Source of the DNA: Reticulitermes speratus
Lineage: Eukaryota > Arthropoda > Insecta > Blattodea > Rhinotermitidae
Length of the DNA stretch: 64,000 nt
Assembly: GCA_021186555.1 (NCBI GenBank)
Contig: JAJKFL010000007.1
Coordinates: 1,561,001 to 1,625,000, forward strand
Direction: 5' to 3'
Made by a program: the position numbers and the translations under genes. Positions 24,625 through 35,830 of the stretch are shown one piece after another (position 1 is the first letter of the stretch; each line of letters starts with the position of its first letter). The notes under the pieces were generated by a model. The model searched no databases and had not been told where the DNA came from. It was given only the letters and a program-made list of their open reading frames with translations.

Positions 24625-24902
24625 ATATGTTCCTAGTACCTTATCTAAATAATATTACAAAGTCCAATTCGCACGCAGCCTACAACAACACGCATGTGTT
24701 AGTAACCTCGGCACTGACACTAGCACACAGTGGTTCAAATCCCTGACATTTTGATACGCAGGCAACGTGCTACTTTACCCGTTAGATAACAGCCTAGGCT
24801 GGGCCCAGAGTGCTGTGAGAGCTGCACACAAAGCAATAGAACCTCGGCCCCTGCCACCAATAGAACCCCAAATCCTCTGTCGTCAAGTCCGCAGCCTCAC
24901 CA

Positions 24903-25437
24903 CTACATGCACTGATAAGCACTACATGCACTGATAAGCACTACATGCACTGATAAGCACTACATGCACTGATAAGCACTACATGTACTGATAAGCACTA
25001 CATGCACTGATAAGCACTACATGCACTGATAAGCACTACATACACTGATAAGCACTACATACACTGATAAGCACTACATGCACTGATAAGCACTACATGC
25101 ACTGATAAGCACTACATGCACTGATAAGCACTACATGCACTGATAAGCACTACATACACTGATAAGCACTACATGCACTGATAAGCACTACATGCACTGA
25201 TAAGCACTACATGCACTGATAAGCACTACATACACTGATAAGCACTACATACACTGATAAGCACTACATGCACTGATAAGCACTACATGCACTGATAAGC
25301 ACTACATGCACTGATAAGCACTACATGCACTGATAAGCACTACATACACTGATAAGCACTACATACACTGATAAGCACTACATGCACTGATAAGCACTAC
25401 ATGCACTGATAAGCACTACATGCACTGATAAGCACAC
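24903..25437. repeat. Minisatellite, 19-bp unit, about 28 copies
   Basis: The unit is GCACTACATGCACTGATAA. A recurrent variant has ACATACACTG in place of ACATGCACTG, occurring singly or in adjacent pairs (near 25030-25070, 25154, 25230-25250, 25344-25365). One unit has ACATGTACTG. There are no spacers. Confidence 0.97.
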
Positions 25438-26249
25438 TACACTATTTTAGTGCGTTATGCACAAGAACACTATGAAGTGCTATGGCTCAGAACTGATATA
25501 ATTTATTCACACAGCAGTTCGGCAAATTCATAGGTGATAAAGAGCATCGGAAATCGATTTAAACGCACACAAAGTATGGATAAACTTTTAACATCTTGTT
25601 TGCCTGTAATCCCCTTATACACATTTTAATAAAAGAAATTGCTATTCAACCTTTGTTCGTATTGTATTTAGAGACCACTCAGCTAACCCCCTCATTGTGC
25701 TAACATTTCAAAACAAAGAAGGAAATACTTCGACAAACACATCTTCCTGATTCAATTAATTTTTAGTAATTTCAGTATTCGGCAAATTTCCAACACAGTA
25801 ACGGCATTCTTTCTTTTTAGGAGCCAAACTGCGGCTTGTTTATTAAAGAGGAAAGTTTCATTTATCTGATACTTTTGTATCATACAAGTTACAACTAGTC
25901 ACATAAAGATACTTGAAATTACACCACACACAGATGTTCTAGATCTAGGGTGAATTTGAATGCACCCGTAAGGAAATTTGATTAGGCCTCAGGAAATGTC
26001 CAATTGCACCCGTCAGCAAACTTTATAACAGATATACGATACGATTTATGTATCGCGAAGCGGACTTGTGAGCCATCTACATTTGACTTTACAGTTTTAC
26101 CACGATCATCGTTCGGCATTCGCTCTGTTCTTCGCTAACTGCATATGAACACAGCTGTCTTCTGAACGTAAGGGTCAGCAATTCGTTAATCACCCACAAC
26201 TCGAAAGGACCTACTACCTCCATATTCATGGCAGAGGAGGTAGAACACT

Positions 26250-26250
<1 letters not shown>
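25438..26250. other. Unique AT-rich sequence, no gene recognised
   Basis: No family or coding feature is recognised. Confidence 0.4.
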
Positions 26251-26301
<51 letters not shown>

Positions 26302-26609
26302 CAGTAGTAAAAGGTAAATCCCTGTAAAGGCCTGGAGAGGCCCTGGGAGCCCCAGGAGTTTGAGGCTCCCAGATTTCAAGACAGTTAGCACATGAAGGTG
26401 GTAGGGTTGTCAGCCCTACGCACCGGCCGCCTTTACCCCCCTCCCCAGAAAATATTCCTGGTACTCATTTATGTTACAGGGTGAGTCAACCCCCGGGGTT
26501 ATAGTGCGACCGGAAGGATTATGTCACCATCGGGAATAGAACCTGAGACCTTCCGGCTTGTAGCGCAGAGTAGTAGTAGTAGTAGTAGTAGCAGTAGTAG
26601 TACAGTAGT
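26251..26609. repeat. (AGT)n microsatellite split by a SINE
   Basis: AGT repeats run at about 26251-26309 and again at 26569-26609, with SINE-A between. The flanking trinucleotide sequence hides any target duplication. The poly-Leu frame on the minus strand is a microsatellite artefact. Confidence 0.93.
26310..26568 (-). mobile_element. SINE-A inside the (AGT)n repeat, 5'-truncated
   Basis: The minus strand has a degraded B box (GGTTCTATTCCCG), the GCGGCCGGTGCGTAGGGCTG body and a TTTACCTTTTAC tail. It stops at CTGCGCTACAAGCC, so the first about 30 bp with the A box are missing. The body matches the copy at 5434-5739. Confidence 0.88.
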
Positions 26610-27387
26610 AATGCTTAGGAATTGGTGGAATTCCACTCCTCTTGTAGCATCCCAGTATAATGTTACAAGTCATATAGCCGTGCGGCTTGAAAGATGATTT
26701 TCATTCATTGTCGAGTTATCTCCTCTGTACAAGATACGTATTGGGATAAATAAATTGAGAGTCCGTAAAGGTGAGCCGCTAGACAGCCGTGGCCTGTGAT
26801 TGGCGACACGTTGCCACTGTATCTCCTCTTGCGAAATCAGCAATTATATATCTGTTCTCGATCATTTTGTTCCAGGGACTGTACTGACATTCACTGGCAT
26901 ATTTTGCAATGTGTCAGCTTTGATATTTCCTTTTATTCTTAGTTTTGCAGAATGAAATGACATTTTACACACAGATGCTTCGCTGATATCTGTACCCTTT
27001 TTTGCCACGCAATCTCCCACTTCACTACTCAAAACCCGGCAGTGGGCCCCATTGTCATTTTATGCCTTTCTGCAGACATTTTAAGCGTTTAGTAGATAAA
27101 TGAAATCTGTAACCTTCTTGCTGTAGGTGCGTCAGTCTTTGCTAGTGAATGTATTGGTGCGGTTGAGATACTGAATATTACAACCTTTCTGGCGGACCCA
27201 TTTTCTCCTGAATGTTACTTCTCTGAAATTGACCCAGTGTCAGGTGACTAACTGTCAGAATGCACGGCATCACACATCTCTTCAAGCCAAAAATAAATAA
27301 TAATGAAAAACATTCGACTGACAAGTGTAATGACAGTAGCTCGAGACAATCCGTAAGTTAAATTGACTTTAATAATACTGACACGAT
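26610..27387. other. Unique sequence, no feature recognised
   Basis: No repeat or coding feature is recognised upstream of the LINE-B copy. Confidence 0.4.
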
Positions 27388-28025
27388 CTCAAGGCAACTA
27401 TCCCCAGTACAGATTATGATAGACCAAAAACAACTCGAGATTGTGGAATATTTAAACTATTTGGGTAGCATGATAACAAATGGTGCAAGGTGTACACGTG
27501 AAATTAAATACAGGATTGCCATGGCTAAAGCAGCATTCAACAAGAAGAAGACTCTTTTCACCAGCAAACTGGACTTAAATTTAAGGAAGAAACTAGTAAA
27601 GTGCTACATTTGGAGCATAGCTTTGTGTGGTGATGAAACGTGGACACTTCGGAAAGTGGATCGGAAGTATCTGGAAAGTTTTGATATGTGGTGCTGGAGA
27701 AGAATGGAGAAGATCAGTTGGACCGATCGTGTGAGAAATGAAGAAGTATTACATAGAGTCAAGGAGGAGAGGAATATCGTACATACAATAAAAAGAAGAA
27801 AGGCTAACTGGATTAGTCACATCTTGCGTAGAAACTGCCTTCTGAAACACGTGATTAAAGGAAAGTTAGAAGGAAGGATAGAAATGACGGGAAGACGAGG
27901 AAGAATGCGTAATCAGCTACTGGATGACCTTAGGGAAAAGAGAGGATACGGGAAATTGATAGAGGAAGCACTAGATCGCACTGTGTGGAGAACTCGCTTC
28001 GGAAGAGGCTACGGACCGTCGTAAG
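27388..28025 (+). pseudogene. LINE-B reverse transcriptase, C-terminal third (longest retrotransposon frame in the window)
   Basis: A 202-codon open frame (ATG at 27416; homology seems to begin at about 27388) encodes the thumb and C-terminal tail of a non-LTR reverse transcriptase. In order it shows VEYLNYLGSMIT (after the YADD/D block), EIKYRIAMAKAAFNKKK, KKLVKCYIWSIALCGDETWT, WCWRRMEKISW, the tail RRKANWISHILRRNCLL, GRRGRMRNQLLDDLREK and LDRTVWRTRFGRGYG. The usual ..YG.ETWT reads CGDETWT here. The catalytic palm and any endonuclease are missing through 5' truncation. The normal extension past GYGP is cut by one lost base at about 28017 and leads straight into the 39-bp array. Confidence 0.9.
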
Positions 28026-28330
28026 ACAGACTGCTGAATGAAGAGGCTACGGACCTGTCATAAGACAGACTGCTGAATGAAGAGGCTACGGACCTGTCGT
28101 AAGACAGACTGCTGAATGAAGAGGATACGGACCTGTCGTAAGACAGACTGCTGAATGAAGAGGTTACGGACCTGTCGTAAGACAGACTGCTGAATGAAGA
28201 GGCTACGGACCTGTCGTAAGACAGACTGCTGAATGAAGAGGCTACGGACCTGTCGTAAGACAGACTGCTGAATGAAGAGGCTACGGACCTGTCGTAAGAC
28301 AGACTGCAGAATGAATGAATGAATGAATGC
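28004..28330. repeat. Minisatellite, 39-bp unit derived from the LINE-B 3' end, about 8 copies, plus (GAAT)n
   Basis: The unit reads GAGGCTACGGACCTGTCGTA + AGACAGACTGCTGAATGAA, the last 39 bp of LINE-B repeated in tandem. Single-copy LINE-B ends at 2254 and 40845 show the same sequence once. The array closes with the family's GAAT tail (28311-28329). The minus-strand frame is an artefact. Confidence 0.95.
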
Positions 28331-29150
28331 TCAGACACTGGTGTCAGTTTCACGGGCTGCATGCAATCTGCCAGTTACATAGTTATGTGCAGTCACAAAC
28401 TTGCTAGCACTGACTGCAAGTGTTTCCATGCTGTTTGTCATCTACCCAAGCATGTGCTTAGCTTAAATGTGCAACAGGAGACTAATATCGAATTAAGCCT
28501 TTCATACCCGTAATGAACAAATGGGCGTGTCAAAACGGTACTAATTTGTCATCACTTTACATCTGTGTGTAACAGAATTCAGTCGACATATCGCAGTACA
28601 AAGCAGACACACAGGTTTATGTAAATATTTGTACTGTATTTATGGTGAGGATTTGTGCTGAGATCTTCTGCATTATTACGTCGTATTGTAGTGTGATTGG
28701 TAAATTGCAACGTTTAGGAAGAATATAATGCATCCATTTTCAGTGTTCTATCCTTCCTTAATTCAGACAAGCATGACGTCAATACAGGTTTGTGTATACA
28801 TAAAAATTTGTAATGTCAAATTCTGCCACAACTGTAATTCTACCTTATGTTACTTCACATTCATTACTACCAGTTGCTAAACGCCGGTTGAAAATTCAAT
28901 GGGAAACCTCTTATAGGCGGAAGTGTGTAAATGCGTGGTGTTCTAATAATTAACACCAGCTTCCAGGCTCTGAGTGTCCGGTATATGTGAAAGTATGTAC
29001 ATGTCGAAGCCTTCTGACGATTTGTTATTGAACACAAGATTCAATTACACCAGGGCCAATGCTTTTCAATTACATTCAATAGAGTTTAACTCTTACTTCA
29101 AACGTCAAAAAAGCTTGTGTATTACCAAAATCTCAAGGGAAAACAGAAAA
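28331..29150. other. Unique sequence, no feature recognised
   Basis: No supported gene. A short frame at 28974-29231 enters the foldback element. Confidence 0.4.
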
Positions 29151-29202
29151 AAATACATTTTATTAATTCTACAAGCAGATCCAACACTTCGTTTTAAGTA
29201 TA

Positions 29203-29252
29203 CGTTTTTGGCTATTAGTTTCGGCTCATAAGAGCCATCATCAGGCCATAAC
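29203..29252 (-). ncRNA. Hammerhead-ribozyme-like motif H1
   Basis: On the minus strand: helix I strand ...ATGGC, core CTGATGA (plus 29238-29244), one extra T, helix II GGCTC-TTAT-GAGCC, GAA (plus 29220-29222), a minimal helix III ACTAAT, cleavage base A (plus 29213), helix I strand GCC. GGC/GCC pairing closes helix I. The extra T between core and helix II departs from the textbook core. Confidence 0.55.
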
Positions 29253-29305
29253 AGAAAGTATAAAATGGAAAATTTATATGTGTTTTCCAGTTTATAGTTT
29301 TTATT

Positions 29306-29350
29306 ATGGCCTGATGATGGCTCTCATCAGCTGAAACTAGTAGCCAAAAA
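29306..29350 (+). ncRNA. Hammerhead-ribozyme-like motif H2
   Basis: Helix I ATGGC (29306-29310), core CTGATGA (29311-29317), extra T, helix II GGCT...AGCT, GAA (29333-29335), helix III ACTAGT (29336-29341, AC pairing GT), A at the predicted cleavage site (29342), helix I GCC (29343-29345). All conserved core positions are present. Confidence 0.6.
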
Positions 29351-29597
29351 CGTATTTTTAAAACGAAGTGTTGGATCTGACTGTAGAATTAATAAAATAT
29401 ACTTTTGTAATCTGTATGCCAACGGGGATGTCTTACATTGAGATTAAAAACAGCAACATTACTCCTTCAGCCAGTTAATAATACGTACTCCCTATATAGG
29501 GGATCGGCACCGGATTGTGTTACTGCTGCCATTTTTAACTTTCCCCTTTATTAGAGGAAATCTTCAAAGACGCATGACAGTACATTTGGCGAGATGA

Positions 29598-31190
29598 ATA
29601 AGTTACCTGTCTGTCACAAGCAACAAGTTACCTGTCTGTCACAAGCAATAAGTTAACTGTCTGTCACAAGCAACAAGTTACCTGTCTGTCACAAGCAATA
29701 AGTTACCTGTCTGTCACAAGCAACAAGTTACCTGTCTGTCACAAGCAATAAGTTACCTGTCTGTCACAAGCAACAAGTTACCTGTCTGTCACAAGCAATA
29801 AGTTACCTGTCTGTCACAAGCAATAAGTTACCTGTCTGTCACAAGCAATAAGTTACCTGTCTGTCACAAGCAACAAGTTACCTGTCTGTCACAAGCAATA
29901 AGTTACCTGTCTGTCACAAGCAACAAGTTACCTGTCTGTCACAAGCAATAAGTTACCTGTCTGTCACAAGCTATAAGTTACCTGTCTGTCACAAGCAACA
30001 AGTTACCTGTCTGTCACAAGCAATAAGTTACCTGTCTGTCACAAGCAATAAGTTACCTGTCTGTCACAAGCAATAAGTTATCTGTCACAAGCAAAAAGTT
30101 ACCTGTCTGTCACAAGCAATAAGTTACCTGTCTGTCACAAGCAACAAGTTACCTGTCTGTCACAAGCAATAAGTTACCTGTCTGTCACAAGCAACAAGTT
30201 ACCTGTCTGTCACAAGCAATAAGTTACCTGTCTGTCACAAGCAATAAGTTACCTGTCTGTCACAAGCAATAATTTACCTGTCTGTCACAAGCAATAAGTT
30301 ACCTGTCTGTCACAAGCAACAAGTTACCTGTCTGTCACAAGCAACAAGTTACCTGTCTGTCACAAGCAATAAGTTACCTGTCTGTCACAAGCAACAAGTT
30401 ACCTGTCTGTCACAAGCAATAAGTTACCTGTCTGTCACAAGCAATAAGTTACCTGTCTGTCACAAGCAACAAGTTACCTGTCTGTCACAAGCAATAAGTT
30501 ACCTGTCTGTCACAAGCAATAAGTTACCTGTCTGTCACAAGCAATAAGTTAACTGTCCGTCACAAGCAACAAGTTACCTGTCTGTCACAAGCAACAAGTT
30601 ACCTGTCTGTCACAAGCAACAAGTTACCTGTAACAAACAATAAGTTACCTGTCTGTCACAAGCAATATGTTACCTGCCTGTCACAAACAACAAGTTACCT
30701 GTCTGTCACAAGCAATAAGTTACCTGTCTGTCACAAGCAACAAGTTACCTGTCTGTCACAAGCAATAAGTTACCTGTCTGTCACAAGCAATAAGTTACCT
30801 GTCTGTCACAAGCAATAAGTTATCTGTCACAAGCAACAAGTTACCTGTCTGTCACAAGCAATAAGTTACCTGTCTGTCACAAGCAACAAGTTACCTGTCT
30901 GTCACAAGCAATAAGTTACCTGTCTGTCACAAGCAACAAGTTACCTGTCTGTCACAAGCAATAAGTTACCTGTCTGTCACAAGCAATAAGTTACCTGTCT
31001 GTCACAAGCAATAATTTACCTGTCTGTCACAAGCAATAAGTTACCTGTCTGTCACAAGCAACAAGTTACCTGTCTGTCACAAGCAACAAGTTACCTGTCT
31101 GTCACAAGCAATAAGTTACCTGTCTGTCACAAGCAACAAGTTACCTGTCTGTCACAAGCAACAAGTTACCTGTCTGTCACAAGCAACAAC
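29598..31190. repeat. Minisatellite, 25-bp unit, about 63 copies, with an internal segmental duplication
   Basis: The unit is AATAAGTTACCTGTCTGTCA + CAAGC, with a C/T variant (CAAC versus CAAT). Rare variants (a unit missing CCTG.. to give TTATCTGTC at 30079 and 30821; AATTTACC at 30271 and 31013) recur exactly 742 bp apart, showing that a block of the array was copied. Confidence 0.97.
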
Positions 31191-32089
31191 TTGGGTCCTC
31201 AGTATTCGCCACAAACAAACTACTGCTGCACTGTTACCAAAACCAGTCGCTCGAAGCCACTCTCAGACCTGCCATGCACGGACAGCAAACCAGGTGCCTT
31301 ACATCTGTGTAAACACAGTGTCTTGGAGAGCCAGTGGGCGTGTCACTCCAGCCTGCCAACTTCCCTACAGAGCGTGGAACGTGAACAGCAGGGTTGACGC
31401 TGACTTTGTGAATTGGCCACGTGCTGCATCTGAAGGCCTTCTGTATCAGCTGCTGGACACAGCATGTAGCACGGATAATATTAACGTGAAAATTTCATTC
31501 TTTTGTATTGCGGGTCTGTACACTCGTGTACCTATGCACCGAGGTTTCGAATAGATATACTGCCTCCATCTTCAAAAGCGAAAGGAGAGCCTCAAATCTC
31601 AAATGTCAGAGTGGGTGTTTAAGAAATAGGGCGTTCGCGTGCGCACGTGTACTCTATTCATCTGGCTAAGAAGAGGGTTCAGTCGTGGTCTTTTTATTTA
31701 TTTATTGTTTAACGACGCTGTCAGGAGGCCAGTCTATCTAGCGTGACATTGTAGTGATTGGTGAATAAAGAATTGTATACGATGTTGAAAAAAAAGTTTG
31801 AGGCTTAATTTTAGGTAGTGTAATGGATTTAAACTGCTATTACTTAGGGCTTTAGGAAAGACACTCTTATTTGCTTCATTTCATTTCAGCGTTTACTGAA
31901 ACTGCATGAACACTGACAACCGAGCACTCAACTGGATAGACTGAACAAATCTAAGCCGTGTATTTTGTTACGGTGAACAACACAAGCATATCGTCAGTGT
32001 ACGACCAAATTTAAATAAATGTAAAAACACCTTTGCTTTGACAGACACCATCCTGTTACGCAAACTGATATTACAGGTAGATTATTGCA
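31191..32089. other. Unique sequence, no feature recognised
   Basis: Frames of 68 and 86 codons overlap in different phases and have no recognisable domain. Confidence 0.4.
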
Positions 32090-32315
32090 TTGTTTCTCCC
32101 TCGCAACAGCCCAACTCGGGCCTAGGCCGCCTAATTTTTTTGGTTCGTAGACCACACACAATTAGACACACACACAACCGGTAGGACTCCTCTGAGCGAG
32201 TGATCAGCTCGTCGCAGAGGCCGCTACCTACACAACACACAACACAAGAGAAAGATATCCACGCCCTCAGCGGGATTCGCACCCGCAATCCCAGCAATCG
32301 AACGGCCGGCAAACT
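32090..32315 (-). mobile_element. SINE-D (tRNA-Ser/Leu-like head), diverged copy
   Basis: The minus strand carries the B-box-like GGGTGCGAATCCCGC and the body with GAGCTGATCACTCGCTCAGA and AGGAGTCCTACCGG. The 3' end has GCGGCCTAGGCCCGAGTTGG. It is related to 56350-56612 but lacks much of the head. Confidence 0.75.
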
Positions 32316-33274
32316 ATTACAGATGAAAGAAAAGAGGAAAAACGTTACATTTCATTTACACATTACGTACAGCCGGTGTTTTATTGGTAGTGAATTATTT
32401 CTCAGTGTTTATGGAAAATTAATCATTGTAGATAATTCGCTTAGGAATCTCTCATGTCCATTGTATCTGAATCCGACAGTAACAGAGAACAAGATGGAAT
32501 ATTAAACCAAAAAATGCCCAATAAATTTACGAATCGCTTTTAACGAAACTTATTTGCAACAAACCTGAAATTCTCGGGCGTAATTCTGAAGCAGGTGTGC
32601 ATAAATTGCTAATGAAATTGATTCTGTTTTTCATATAGTCCCCCCGGACTTAAACAGTCCAATTGCAACTCGGCTGGCCTACCGGTATACATCACTCCAT
32701 AAATTTTCACCGGCGATAGCTGCAGTGTTTTCCGCTGGAAGTAGCTTTAACCATCCGCTGGAAGTAGCTTTAACCATCCGCTCTCTAAGCCGATTATTTA
32801 TTGATAAAATGTACTGATAGGAGGAGAGGAAGTATTAACTTGGAAAGGTCTTTATTGCTCTTGATTTAATGTCAGCTGATTGAAGTACTGAAGAAATATG
32901 CGATACTGAACACTGCTGCCTTATAGAATGTGACAACGTGGAATTTCGCAGCTAATTAGTAATCATTCTGAGGAACTTTCAACCTCCTTCTTCAGGGTAG
33001 GAAAAGTCAGCTAGCCCTAGTGAACTACATGGAGGAACAGACCAGAAGGTAGCGATATTCGTGGACAACACTCAAGACTCAGATAGCGGATACTGCTAGA
33101 ATGGTTCATAAATAACTATTAGATAATGTAATTGCTGCCACACTGCAGTTTGTACTTACGTCGCTTGACACCTAAAATATAAAGACGAAAATTAAAAACT
33201 CTAATAATGAATTAGTTATAAATTTATGTCTTATTTTAACGGATTGTGAAAACTGGTGCGTCAAAATAAATTGG
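32316..33274. other. Unique sequence with a 24-bp direct duplication
   Basis: CCGCTGGAAGTAGCTTTAAC + CATC occurs twice in tandem at about 32731-32779. Otherwise nothing is recognised. Confidence 0.45.
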
Positions 33275-33412
33275 GGAGATCTGAGAGCTGAGGAAGACAT
33301 TTGGATTAGAGGCAGGCTGGAAAAAAATTTCAAAATTTGTAATTTTCATTGTTAACCAATTATTGTTAGAGCGATCAAATTTAAGAGGAAGAGGACGGGG
33401 CATGTAAAGAGG
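33275..33412 (+). mobile_element. LINE-A fragment, strongly decayed
   Basis: GAGCTGAGGAAGACATTTGG and GCGATCAAATTTAAGAGGAA followed by GGGGCATGTA align with LINE-A at 41565-41600 and 5860-5900. There is no open frame. It lies just upstream of the 24-bp array. Confidence 0.65.
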
Positions 33413-33477
33413 TGAAATACAAAATTTCACAAAGCAAACTCGCCGTCATGTAGGTACATCATTACATCTTGGCGTGG

Positions 33478-34347
33478 ATAACGTGACAATAGTAATGTTA
33501 TAGAACGTGACAATAGTAAGGTTATAGAACGTGACAATAGTAATGTTATAGAACGTGACAATAGTAATGTTATAGAACGTGACAATAGTAATGTTATAGA
33601 ACGTGAAAATAGTAATGCTATAGAACGTGACAATAGTAATGCTATAGAACGTGACAACAGTAATGTTATAGAACGTGACAACAGTAATTTTATAGAACGT
33701 GACAATAGTAATGTTATAGAACGTGACAATAGTAATGTTATAGAACGTGACAATAGTAATGTTATAGAACGTGACAATAGTAATGTTATAGAACGTGACA
33801 ATAGTAATGTTATAGAACGTGACAATAGTAATGTTATAGAACGTGACAATAGTAATGTTATAGAACGTGACAATAGTAATGTTATAGAACGTGACAATAG
33901 TAATGTTACAGAACGTGACAATAGTAATGTTATAGAACGTGACAATAGTAATCTTATAGAACGTGACAATAGTAATGTTATAGAACGTGACAATAGTAAT
34001 GTTATAGAACGTGAAAATAGTAATGTTATAGAACGTGACAATAGTAATGTTATAGAACGTGACAACAGTAATGTTATAGAACGTGACAACAGTAATGTTA
34101 TAGAACGTGACAATAGTAATGTTATAGAACGTGACAATAGTAATGTTATAGAACGTGACAATAGTAATGTTATAGAACGTGACAATAGTAATGTTATAGA
34201 ACGTGACAATAGTAATGTTATAGAACGTGACAATAGTAATGTTATAGAACGTGACAATAGTAATGTTATAGAACGTGACAATAGTAATGTTATAGAACGT
34301 GACAATAGTAATATTATAGAACGTGACAATAGTAATGTTATAGAACA
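33478..34347. repeat. Minisatellite, 24-bp unit, 36 copies
   Basis: The unit is GAACGTGACAATAGTAATGT + TATA. Variants are scattered (GACAACAG, GAAAATAG, GCTATA, GTTACA). Because 24 is a multiple of three and the unit lacks stops on minus, two overlapping minus-strand frames of over 300 codons run through it (8-residue periodicity). They have no start context or domain and I do not regard them as genes. Confidence 0.97.
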
Positions 34348-34439
34348 GAAACATGTTGTAGTCATTTCTATCCTTCTCAGTCTGACCTCTTGTAGCTACT
34401 TACTGCAGGTCTAGAGTGTTACTGTTGTACTTGATCACA

Positions 34440-34626
34440 CTCTGACACACCACACTCGGTAGGACTCCCTTAGACGAGGGATCGGCCCATTGCAGAGACC
34501 TCTACCTGACAACACACAACACTCACAAGAGACAGACATCCATGCCCCAGGCGGGATTCGAACCCGCAATCCCAGCAAGCGAGCGGCCGCAGACCCACGC
34601 CTTAGACCGCGCGGCCACTGGGATCG
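34440..34626 (-). mobile_element. SINE-D copy
   Basis: The minus strand starts at a tRNA-Ser/Leu-like head (CAGTGGCCGCGCGGTCTAAG) with B box GGGTTCGAATCCCGCC, then TGGATGTCTGTCTCTTGTGA and the AGGAGTCCTACCGA-like body. The 3' end is truncated near 34440. It is adjacent to the 24-bp array. Confidence 0.85.
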
Positions 34627-35094
34627 GCGGTCGTCATACGCAGCAAAATCTGACAGACGATCAAGAACGCAGTAAATAACGCCTGTGTTGCTAACACGAC
34701 ATGGCTTTCGTTACTGGCTGACAGATTATTAGCTTTCGAAGGTTTCTGTAGCAGAATTGCTTCTCTTTTAGTGGCGCTATACGGAACTGTAAAACAGGAT
34801 TACGTACGGAGGCTTTACAGGGTCTGAAATTGCCACTGCAATGAACACGCGTGCTAACTGTGGCGAAACGCGTGTTTTATTTTGTTTTGCACTTCTTGAA
34901 ACGAACTGTACTGAAATAATGACGTCATATCAACTTACAAGCTTCACTAATAAAACCAACTTTCTTACACTAAGCATTACAATCGTGTTACGTAAACCTC
35001 CTGCGTTTCGACATGACCGTTCGCGGAATTATCATCAGTACAATGCAGCCATGTTCATGCATGAAAGTAAAGTTGTCCTTTTACATGCCATAAA
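34627..35094. other. Unique sequence with a degraded hammerhead-like motif
   Basis: On the minus strand, CTGATGA (plus 35032-35038) is followed by an internal CCG...CGG pairing and GAAACGC (plus 35003-35009). The U before the cleavage site is replaced by C and helix I does not pair, so activity is unlikely. Confidence 0.4.
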
Positions 35095-35330
35095 GGCATA
35101 TAGGGGGCGTGGAACTGTAGCTCCACTCATTTTTAACCTTGCAGGAGAGCGACGTGAGTGGTCAGACACAAGCATCGGCCGCTTTTACCCATGGGGAAGA
35201 AATTCCCGGAACCCGCCAAGCAGAAAGCTGGGTGGATCAGTCTGGACGTTTCGGAGAAGAGAGGATTCCCCTCTCTCTGCCTGGTGCTCCAGCCATAGCC
35301 TCGTCACCATACCGCCTGCGCTATCCCCGC
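35095..35330 (-). mobile_element. SINE-C copy
   Basis: The minus strand begins CACAGCGGGGATAGCGCAGG with an A-box-like GATAGCGCAGGCGG, and the body has GGGTAAAAGCGGCCGATGCT. Plus-strand landmarks CATAAAGGCATATAGGGGGC and CCATAGCCTCGTCACCATAC parallel those at 43854-44110. The overlapping 167-codon plus frame is incidental. Confidence 0.7.
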
Positions 35331-35594
35331 TGTGTTCTTCGTAAAATGATTATACAATCTAAAATTGATTTGTATGCTTTAACAGTATTAATCTGATAGC
35401 CTTGTACAAACCCACACAAGACAGCCATGAACACTATTTTATTCTAAAAACTTAAGACTGTTGCAAACTTTCAGCAGTACAGGTTTAATCAAAAGTAAAG
35501 GCGATGCAAAAATATTTAACGAAATTTTTTGTTCTTTATATCAGAATTCTGTTTAATGCTTTTACCAACATGTACATTACGTGAACACATGCCA

Positions 35595-35830
35595 TTAACC
35601 CTTTAAAGACGAAGCGTAAACTGTTTCATTTAAAGACCCAGTTCGTACCGCGCAGTAAACACTTTTCATCTCGGTTAAAAAAACAAATCAATGTATCTTA
35701 TATAAGGCAAAAGTCGCTGTTTGCTGTAATATAAATACAATACACATAAATACAGTTTGGGCAGAATGTAGAATTTGTGGATGTTAAAACTGTTGATGTA
35801 TCGAGTAACCGTTAGGCTTTAAAAGGTTAA
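35595..35830. mobile_element. piggyBac-like MITE with TTAA ends
   Basis: A 236-bp unit bounded by TTAACCCTTTAAAG (35595-35608) and CTTTAAAAGGTTAA (35817-35830). The TTAA target and CCCTTT terminal sequence are characteristic of piggyBac-type elements. Its interior (GTACCGCGCAGTAAACAC) is homologous to the 114-bp array unit downstream. It is non-coding. Confidence 0.75.

Larger units (their letters stand above)
29151..29403. mobile_element. Foldback (palindromic) element carrying two opposed hammerhead-like motifs
   Basis: The left arm (about 29151-29266) and right arm (about 29287-29403) are near-perfect inverted copies around a centre of about 20 bp. The outer arm TACATTTTATTAATTCTACA matches inverted TGTAGAATTAATAAAATATA. 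The inner arm GGCTCATAAGAGCCATCATC matches GATGATGGCTCTCATCAGCT inverted, with changes. No coding frame is present. Confidence 0.8.

Noticed and set aside
24903..25437. CRISPR-like array of short repeats
   Set aside because: Repeats are contiguous with no unique spacers, and the context is eukaryotic. The same reasoning applies to the arrays at 6665, 29598 and 38240.
33427..34365. Minus-strand frames of 302 and 312 codons with 8-residue repeats (hydrophobic, membrane-like)
   Set aside because: Artefact of the 24-bp unit. Two phases are open at once and no promoter, signal peptide or unique domain is visible.
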